Origin: an uncultured Caryophanales bacterium
Lineage (GTDB): Bacteria > Bacillota_I > Bacilli_A > RFN20 > CAG-826
DNA: 5,135 bases
Direction: 5' to 3'
Assembly: GCA_937902735.1 (NCBI GenBank)
Contig: CALELS010000035.1
Coordinates: forward strand, 1-5,135
Within the stretch, counting starts at the first letter, position 1; each line of letters starts with the position of its first letter. This document shows, piece by piece, positions 1 to 2,658 of the stretch. The notes under the pieces are model-generated. The model saw only the letters and a list, made by a program, of their open reading frames with translations. It was not told the origin of the DNA and did no database searches. The position numbers and the translations under genes were made by a program.

Positions 1-30
1 CCATAAATGAATGTCTCAGCGTTGAGTAGT

Positions 31-50
31 TATTTTTTAAATAAAAAATA
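31..50. repeat. AT-only inverted repeat before the tRNA array
   Basis: An 8-bp perfect inverted repeat (TATTTTTT, loop AAAT, AAAAAATA) made only of A and T lies 18 bases before the first tRNA. With no GC pairs it would be a weak hairpin. It may simply be a by-product of AT richness. I could not find a convincing -35/-10 pair for the tRNA array in positions 1-68, so the array's promoter may lie left of the window. Confidence 0.3.
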
Positions 51-68
51 TAGAAATTACTTTTTTAT

Positions 69-141
69 GGCGCGGTAGTCCAATGGCTAAGACATTGCCC
101 TTTCAAGGCAGTAATGCTGGATTCAATTCCCGCCCGCGCTA
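69..141 (+). tRNA. tRNA-Glu (TTC)
   Basis: The acceptor stem GGCGCGG (69-75) pairs with CCGCGCT (134-140), with A141 as discriminator. The anticodon stem TTGCC/GGCAG closes the loop CTTTCAA, giving anticodon TTC (codons GAA/GAG). The T arm (around GCTGGATTCAATTCCCGC) is slightly irregular, with one mismatch or an 8-nt loop. No CCA is encoded, so the 3' end would need host CCA addition. It is first of four tRNAs spaced 6 to 7 bases apart and probably processed from one transcript. Confidence 0.93.
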
Positions 142-147
142 CTTCAT

Positions 148-231
148 CCTTCAGTAAACCGTTAAGGAGGCGGGCTGGACTGTAAATCCAGCATCTATTG
201 ATTCGAGTGGGTTCGATTCCCTCCTGGAGGA
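148..231 (+). tRNA. tRNA-Tyr (GTA), long variable arm
   Basis: The acceptor stem CCTTCAG (148-154) pairs with CTGGAGG (224-230), with A231 as discriminator. The anticodon stem CTGGA/TCCAG holds the loop CTGTAAA, anticodon GTA at 182-184. The long variable region (about 192-207) is the class II shape expected for bacterial tRNA-Tyr. The T loop is TTCGATT. No CCA is encoded. The anticodon loop is the standard 7 nt, unlike the two abnormal tRNAs further right. Confidence 0.95.
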
Positions 232-238
232 CTTATAA

Positions 239-312
239 CGGGGTGTAGTGTAGTCAGGTATCACGCTTGATTTGGGTTCAAGAAATCGCAGGTTCGAATC
301 CTGTCGCTCCGA
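239..312 (+). tRNA. tRNA-Pro (TGG)
   Basis: The acceptor stem CGGGGTG (239-245) pairs with CGCTCCG (305-311), with A312 as discriminator. The anticodon stem CTTGA/TCAAG holds the loop TTTGGGT, anticodon TGG, which reads CCA and probably other Pro codons. The T arm is GCAGG, TTCGAAT, CCTGT. The C1-G72 pair is typical of bacterial tRNA-Pro. No CCA is encoded. Confidence 0.95.
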
Positions 313-319
313 TTGGTTA

Positions 320-393
320 GGGGGTTTAGTTCAGTTGGTTAGAGCAACCGCCTCATAAGCAGTAAGTCTTGGGTTCAAGTCCCAAAGCCCCCA
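320..393 (+). tRNA. tRNA with CAT anticodon (elongator Met or Ile2)
   Basis: The acceptor stem GGGGGTT (320-326) pairs with AGCCCCC (386-392), with A393 as discriminator. The anticodon arm ACCGC/GCAGT (one C-A mismatch) holds the loop CTCATAA, anticodon CAT. Position 1 pairs with 72, so it is not an initiator tRNA, which has an unpaired C1. The sequence cannot separate elongator Met from Ile2, where C34 is changed to lysidine so that it reads ATA. An Ile2 role would suit the many ATA codons in these AT-rich genes. No CCA is encoded. Confidence 0.92.
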
Positions 394-394
394 T

Positions 395-414
395 AAAGGA
401 AAGGAAAGGAAAGG
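395..414 (+). promoter_or_regulatory. Four tandem AAAGG units acting as ribosome binding site
   Basis: Four exact AAAGG repeats begin two bases after the tRNA-CAT gene. They are followed by AAAAAA and the ATG at 421. The last GGA is about 6 bases from the start codon, a normal Shine-Dalgarno distance. The earlier copies look like spare binding sites or the product of strand slippage. Other genes here have a single AGGAG. Confidence 0.7.
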
Positions 415-420
415 AAAAAA

Positions 421-807
421 ATGGCATTTTGGGCAGTAATTGGTTATGAAAACATTTATGATGGACTTCATGGTATGCAAGAAATTGATATATTAGAAGG
501 CACAGAAGATGCAGCATATGAACGGGCAATTGAGTTAAGTTATAATGTTATTACTTCCTATGATGATATTATAGATATTCTTGAAGAAGAAGTAAAAGAT
601 CTTTGTGATTATAATGAAATTGATTATGAAGATGAAGATAATGAAGATGAAATTGAAAATTTTAGAACAAGAGTTTATGATGAAGATATTGTAACTGAGT
701 GCATAGAGCTTGATACAACAAAACTTCCTACTTTAAATCTTGATAAACTTTATAACATGTTTTATAATACTCCACATGACTTTCTTGAAAAATATTCTTT
801 AAAATAA
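421..807 (+). CDS. Acidic protein of unknown function, 128 aa
   Basis: I do not recognise this protein. The start is supported by the AAAGG tract just upstream, and the stop is TAA. It is strongly acidic: residues 54-80 are nearly all Asp, Glu, Asn, Ile and Tyr, with runs such as EEEVKD and EDEDNEDEIE. It has no signal peptide or membrane segment, and only Cys62 and Cys94. The N-terminus (MAFWAVIGYENIYDG) and the regular pattern suggest a small folded cytoplasmic protein. Such acidic proteins in phage early regions are often inhibitors or DNA mimics, but nothing specific supports that here. The next gene starts 12 bases later with its own ribosome site, so the two are probably co-transcribed. 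Codons are very AT-rich. There is no internal TAG, so it reads the same in the standard and recoded codes. Confidence 0.85.
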   Translation: MAFWAVIGYENIYDGLHGMQEIDILEGTEDAAYERAIELSYNVITSYDDIIDILEEEVKDLCDYNEIDYEDEDNEDEIENFRTRVYDEDIVTECIELDTTKLPTLNLDKLYNMFYNTPHDFLEKYSLK

Positions 808-819
808 AGGAGATAAATA

Positions 820-1116
820 ATGAGGGGATTAGCTTATAGAAGATCAGAACGTGAAAAACATATCAATAGAAAAGAAGGAATTTTGCGGCGAGGTCGAGGA
901 TATAATCCACCGCATTCAATTAATGATAAAGATAGTATTTATACTTTTGAAGGATGTTCTTTTTATTTTATTCCAAGTCGAGGATATTTAAACAAAGGAA
1001 AGATTCATTGTAGTTGTCCTGGCTGTAGTCCCAAAAGTAAAACAGAGGGATATACGCATAGAGACGAATGTTCTTTTTTAAGAATGAAAGATTTAGAAAA
1101 AATATATTTTAATTGA
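820..1116 (+). CDS. Small basic Cys-rich protein, possible zinc binder, 98 aa
   Basis: This is a hypothetical protein with a good AAGGAG site 8 bases before the ATG and a TGA stop. The N-terminal third is rich in Arg and Lys (RRSEREKHINRKEGILRR). The C-terminal half has the motif GKIHCSCPGC, giving H63, C64, C66 and C69. H80 and C84 follow, a plausible set of ligands for a small zinc site. I believe the 'KGKIHCSCPxC' signature recurs in small uncharacterised proteins of phages and gut bacteria, but no function is known to me. Zinc binding and nucleic acid contact are inference from charge and Cys spacing. It follows the acidic gene by 12 bases. The -35 box of the next promoter overlaps its stop codon. 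Confidence 0.85.
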   Translation: MRGLAYRRSEREKHINRKEGILRRGRGYNPPHSINDKDSIYTFEGCSFYFIPSRGYLNKGKIHCSCPGCSPKSKTEGYTHRDECSFLRMKDLEKIYFN

Positions 1117-1141
1117 TTTTTTAAAAAATTTTTGTTATAAT
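1113..1141 (+). promoter_or_regulatory. Sigma70-type promoter for the 41-aa gene
   Basis: The -35 box TTGATT (1113-1118) is 17 bases from a perfect -10 TATAAT (1136-1141), preceded by TG in a near extended -10 form (TGTTATAAT). The expected start is about 1148, ahead of the AGGAG site at 1161. The 23 bases 1123-1145 are identical to 1314-1336, which is the second promoter of this kind. Confidence 0.8.
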
Positions 1142-1173
1142 ATATTTACAATAAATAAAAAGGAGATACTAAA

Positions 1174-1299
1174 ATGATTAAATATGTTGTATATTATGTA
1201 GATGATTTTGGTAAGAAACATATGACTTTTGTAAAAACGTTGAAAGAAATCAAATTTTATCAGGAAAGATTCATTAAAGTATCTTATGAGACTTTTTAA
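1174..1299 (+). CDS. Hypothetical small protein, 41 aa
   Basis: This short gene starts with ATG at 1174 and ends with TAA at 1297-1299. It has AGGAG at 1161-1165, 8 bases before the start, and a near-consensus promoter just upstream. The product begins MIKYVVYYVDDFGKKH and ends VSYETF. It is basic with a hydrophobic, probably beta-strand start and no membrane segment. I recognise no family. The reasons to call it real are the promoter, ribosome site and spacing, and the promoter copy directly behind it. It appears to be a single-gene unit. There is no clear terminator between its stop and the next promoter. Confidence 0.75.
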   Translation: MIKYVVYYVDDFGKKHMTFVKTLKEIKFYQERFIKVSYETF

Positions 1300-1303
1300 A
1301 GAT

Positions 1304-1332
1304 TTGCAAAAATAAAAAATTTTTGTTATAAT
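1304..1332 (+). promoter_or_regulatory. Sigma70-type promoter for the small RNA
   Basis: The -35 box TTGCAA (1304-1309) is 17 bases from TATAAT (1327-1332). The predicted start is about 1339-1340, just before the first helix of the structured RNA at 1348. No start codon with a ribosome site follows before the terminator at 1473-1506, so the promoter appears to serve a non-coding transcript. Confidence 0.78.
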
Positions 1333-1464
1333 ATATATGTAAAATAAAGACACATACAGCAATATAGAACAAGGAATAAAGCGGTAATTTATTAACTTAA
1401 CAATGTGTCTAGTTCAAATATTCAAAACCTTATTAGAAGTTAAACATACTTCACTCCCTTTCTT

Positions 1465-1493
1465 TTGATTTTTGGACTGATTATTTTAATAAT
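1465..1493 (+). promoter_or_regulatory. Possible tRNA-Cys promoter overlapping the terminator
   Basis: TTGATT (1465-1470) is the same -35 hexamer as in the promoter at 1113. It is 17 bases from AATAAT (1488-1493), five of six matches to TATAAT. The start would be about 1500, a few bases before tRNA-Cys at 1509. The -10 box lies inside the terminator stem. Low confidence because such boxes are common in AT-rich DNA. Confidence 0.35.
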
Positions 1494-1506
1494 CAGTCCA
1501 TTTTTT
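1473..1506 (+). terminator. Rho-independent terminator of the small RNA
   Basis: TGGACTGATTAT (1473-1484) and ATAATCAGTCCA (1489-1500) form a 12-bp perfect stem with loop TTTA, followed by six Ts (1501-1506). The stem is not followed by Ts on the other strand, so it acts on plus-strand transcripts. tRNA-Cys starts only two bases after the T run, so that tRNA needs read-through or its own promoter. Confidence 0.92.
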
Positions 1507-1508
1507 AT

Positions 1509-1581
1509 GAGCGAGTGGCTAAGAGGTTTAAGGCAACTGGTTGCAACCCAGTGATCGTAGGTTTGAATCCTACCTGGCTCT
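1509..1581 (+). tRNA. tRNA-Cys (GCA)
   Basis: The acceptor stem GAGCGAG (1509-1515) pairs with CTGGCTC (1574-1580) with one G-G mismatch. The anticodon stem ACTGG/CCAGT holds the loop TTGCAAC, anticodon GCA at 1543-1545. The T arm is GTAGG, TTTGAAT, CCTAC. Discriminator T1581 matches the U73 identity base of tRNA-Cys, which supports the assignment. No CCA is encoded. The next gene starts 19 bases later. Confidence 0.95.
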
Positions 1582-1600
1582 TTAAAACAAGGAGAAAAAT

Positions 1601-1900
1601 ATGAGTAGATCTTATAAGAAAACTCCTTATTATGGAGATAAAAAAAACAAAGAAACTAAAAGAATAGCAAATAAAACTGTTCGAAATTATTTAAAAAATC
1701 CTAAACATAAATTGTCGAAAAATAGTTTTAAAAAAGTTTTTCCTTCTTGGGACATATGTGATTATGGATGGAAAAAATCTTGGGAAGAATATTGGAAAGA
1801 ATGTTTAAATCACTATAAATATCATCCTAAATGGTATAAAAAACCACCAAATAAAAAAGAGGAATATCGTAATTGGTATAAACATTATAAAATGAAATAA
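1601..1900 (+). CDS. Basic Trp/Tyr-rich phage protein of the 'MSRSYKKTP' type, 99 aa
   Basis: AAGGAG lies 7 bases before the ATG and the stop is TAA. The N-terminus MSRSYKKTPYYGD followed by KRIANKTVRNYLK is a pattern I recognise from small uncharacterised proteins common in Firmicutes phages and gut genomes. It has no assigned function. The middle and end are rich in aromatics and Lys (KKSWEEYWKECLNHYKYHPKWYKK, here split: Trp60s to Tyr79) and it ends YKHYKMK. The high positive charge suggests nucleic acid binding, which is inference. No membrane segment. It sits between tRNA-Cys and a small gene, so it is probably expressed with the tRNAs. Confidence 0.88.
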   Translation: MSRSYKKTPYYGDKKNKETKRIANKTVRNYLKNPKHKLSKNSFKKVFPSWDICDYGWKKSWEEYWKECLNHYKYHPKWYKKPPNKKEEYRNWYKHYKMK

Positions 1901-1920
1901 AAAAGATGCGGTGACGGATA
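1895..1920 (+). repeat. Copy of the tRNA-Leu-like gene's 5' end (left repeat)
   Basis: These 26 bases match 2098-2123 except for a one-base A-run difference, one G/A change (GATGCGGTGACGG against GATGCGGTGGCGG) and a missing A near the end. The match covers the stop codon of the gene before each copy, an A run and the first 16 or so bases of the tRNA (acceptor strand and start of the D arm). The copy has no matching 3' half, so it is a tRNA fragment, now serving as the leader of the gene at 1933. Confidence 0.8.
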
Positions 1921-1932
1921 AAAGGGGATAAA

Positions 1933-2103
1933 ATGTTTTTTAGAAAAGATTTTCTTTTTTATTTACCTCGACTTGATAAATATAAAATAGTTAAGGCAAG
2001 AGATGAATCAACTGCAGTTTGGAAATTAATTAATGCTTATAAACTTAAAGAAATAGATATAGAAAATTTTGTAATAATAGAAAATTTTGATATAATTAAA
2101 TAA
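1933..2103 (+). CDS. Hypothetical small protein, 56 aa
   Basis: ATG at 1933 follows AAAGGGGATAA, a good ribosome site about 6 bases away, and the frame ends with TAA at 2101-2103. The product begins MFFRKDFLFYLPRLDKYKI and ends ENFVIIENFDIIK. The start is aromatic and hydrophobic but interrupted by charges, so it is not a clear signal peptide or membrane helix. The middle (KARDESTAVWKLINAYKL) is probably helical. I recognise no family. The gene sits exactly between two copies of the tRNA 5' end, as if it arrived with, or caused, a duplication of that sequence. Its stop is three bases before the tRNA. Confidence 0.75.
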   Translation: MFFRKDFLFYLPRLDKYKIVKARDESTAVWKLINAYKLKEIDIENFVIIENFDIIK

Positions 2104-2123
2104 AAAGATGCGGTGGCGGAATA
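2098..2123 (+). repeat. Right copy of the tRNA 5'-end direct repeat
   Basis: This is the partner of 1895-1920, about 203 bases apart. It contains the first part of the intact tRNA at 2107-2229. Together the two copies flank the 56-aa gene. Confidence 0.8.
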
Positions 2124-2229
2124 GGGTAGACGCTAACACACGGATAGAGTTTTGTAAAAATAGTGTTATGACACTATTCTAGTAGCGTGACGAAAGACTC
2201 ATGCAAGGTTCGAATCCTTGCCCGCATCA
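2107..2229 (+). tRNA. Leu-like tRNA with large insertions, anticodon unclear
   Basis: The acceptor GATGCGG (2107-2113) pairs with CCGCATC (2222-2228), with A2229 as discriminator. The D arm GGCGGAATAGGGTAGACGC is of the tRNA-Leu type. T arm: CAAGG, TTCGAAT, CCTTG, with a possible sixth pair G2203-C2221. The 5' anticodon stem AACAC (2135-2139) pairs perfectly with GTGTT (2163-2167), but encloses 23 nt rather than 7. The variable region is then 36 nt. Its end makes a clean class II arm CGTGA/TCATG (2186-2203), leaving about 17 extra nt. A competing 8-bp hairpin AATAGTGT/ACACTATT (2159-2178) uses the same GTGT. Total length is 123 nt against about 87 for a normal tRNA-Leu. It could be an intron-like insertion, a switchable tRNA or a decaying gene. 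No anticodon can be assigned safely. Confidence 0.7.
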
Positions 2230-2235
2230 TTAAGG

Positions 2236-2264
2236 TTGAAAACTTACCTTTGATTCTAGATACT
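2236..2264 (+). promoter_or_regulatory. Weak candidate promoter before the last tRNAs
   Basis: TTGAAA (2236-2241, five of six to consensus) is 17 bases from GATACT (2259-2264, four of six). It could drive the two tRNAs, the leader RNA and the Ro60-like gene, for which I see no better promoter. The rest of 2231-2359 has no credible gene. It holds short inverted repeats: AAGGT/ACCTT (2232-2250) and TAAGTTG/CAACTTA (2271-2313). Confidence 0.3.
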
Positions 2265-2359
2265 CAAAAATAAGTTGGATGTTGTGGACATTAAATATGC
2301 TAATAGCAACTTAAAATAATTATATAGAGTGAGTGTGATTGTCCTACCCACTTGCACCA

Positions 2360-2443
2360 GGGAATGTAATTCAAATGGATAGAGAGATGTCGGTTGTAAT
2401 GATTGTAAGACATTGTATGTAGGTTCGAATCCTACCATTCCAA
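2360..2443 (+). tRNA. tRNA with 17-nt anticodon loop, possibly Thr (TGT)
   Basis: Acceptor GGGAATG (2360-2366) pairs with CATTCCA (2436-2442) except for a G1-A72 mismatch; A2443 is the discriminator. One base separates the D arm from the anticodon stem ATGTC (2387-2391)/GACAT (2409-2413). The variable loop is a normal 5 nt, and the T arm GTAGG, TTCGAAT, CCTAC is perfect. Only the anticodon loop is wrong: 17 nt (2392-2408), containing TTGTAA twice (2394-2399 and 2403-2408). The last seven bases, ATTGTAA, form a proper loop with T33, anticodon TGT and A37, so the gene looks like tRNA-Thr(TGT) plus about 10 inserted bases. The D stem is weak. It may need processing, may shift frame, or may be inactive. 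Confidence 0.72.
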
Positions 2444-2448
2444 TTCTT

Positions 2449-2523
2449 ATACTTGTAGCTCAGATGGAGTAGAGCATTGACCTTCTAAGTCAAAAGTCAA
2501 GGGTTCAAGTCCCTTCAGGTATA
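2449..2523 (+). tRNA. tRNA-Arg (TCT)
   Basis: The acceptor stem ATACTTG (2449-2455) pairs with CAGGTAT (2516-2522), with A2523 as discriminator. The D arm GCTC/GAGC is perfect. The anticodon stem TTGAC/GTCAA holds the loop CTTCTAA, anticodon TCT at 2484-2486, reading AGA/AGG, the main Arg codons in the small genes here. The T arm is AAGGG, TTCAAGT, CCCTT. No CCA is encoded. The structured leader RNA starts at once after it, so 3' processing of this tRNA would create the leader's 5' end. Confidence 0.95.
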
Positions 2524-2619
2524 TATATAGACACATACGGCAATCTTTTTAGTGTAAGGAATAAACTTTTAATTTATTAGCCTAATCAAGTGTCTAGTGG
2601 CATGGTTATGAAAATAACC
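2524..2619 (+). ncRNA. Structured RNA copy 2, in the leader of the Ro60-like gene
   Basis: This is the second copy of the fold at 1348-1410. P1 is AGACAC (2529-2534) with GTGTCT (2590-2595). P2 is AGG-AATAAA (2557-2565) with TTTATT (2573-2578), a two-base AG bulge, then CCT (2581-2583). The P2 loop is CTTTTAA. The shared single-stranded block is ACGGCAAT after P1. The joining segment is longer than in copy 1 (22 against 16 nt) and differs in sequence. A hairpin GGTTAT-GAAA-ATAACC (2604-2619) with a GNRA tetraloop follows. It sits between tRNA-Arg and the 502-aa gene, about 40 bases before the start codon. It could be a protein-binding RNA, an autoregulatory leader or a riboswitch. No terminator-like hairpin with a T run lies between it and the gene. 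Confidence 0.62.
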
Positions 2620-2658
2620 TCAAACAAAGTTTTGAAAAAGAGATAAAAGGAGAAAAAT

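Larger units (their letters stand above)
1339..1506 (+). ncRNA. Free-standing small structured RNA, copy 1 of a repeated motif
   Basis: A promoter directly upstream and a strong terminator bound a transcript of about 168 nt with no credible reading frame. The core folds as follows. P1 is AGACACAT (1348-1355) with ATGTGTCT (1403-1410), 8 perfect pairs. P2 is AGG-AATAAA (1372-1380) with TTTATT (1388-1393), a two-base AA bulge, then CTT (1396-1398). The P2 loop is GCGGTAA. Between P1 and P2 is ACAGCAAT, shared with copy 2. A small hairpin GAAGT/ACTTC (1435-1451) follows, then the terminator. A second copy with the same fold lies at 2529-2595, in front of the Ro60-like gene. In P2 the middle pair of the lower helix is G-T here and G-C there, so pairing is kept while the base changes. 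The role is not known to me. Y-RNA-like partner of the Ro60-like protein is a hypothesis; an attenuator is the main alternative. Confidence 0.7.

Noticed and set aside
1135..1362. 75-aa open frame on the minus strand
   Set aside because: It runs opposite to the 41-aa gene and the two promoters. Its composition (Phe, Ile, Tyr runs) is what AT-rich antisense DNA gives, and it has no ribosome site.
1403..1470. A 22-codon frame from ATG at 1403 inside the small RNA
   Set aside because: It has no ribosome binding site, and its ATG lies inside helix P1. Nothing suggests translation.
2107..2229. Group I intron or hammerhead ribozyme inside the Leu-like tRNA
   Set aside because: The extra sequence is only about 33-37 nt, far too short for a group I intron. 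The hammerhead core CTGATGA is missing, although ACGAAAG is present.
2256..2438. 60-aa open frame on the minus strand starting MVGFEPTY
   Set aside because: The GFEPT start is the antisense reading of a tRNA T arm (GGTTCGAATCC). It covers the tRNA at 2360-2443 and has no support as a gene.
2621..2634. CAAA/TTTG hairpin before the Ro60-like gene as an attenuator terminator
   Set aside because: The stem is only four A-T-rich pairs and no T run follows, so it would not stop transcription.
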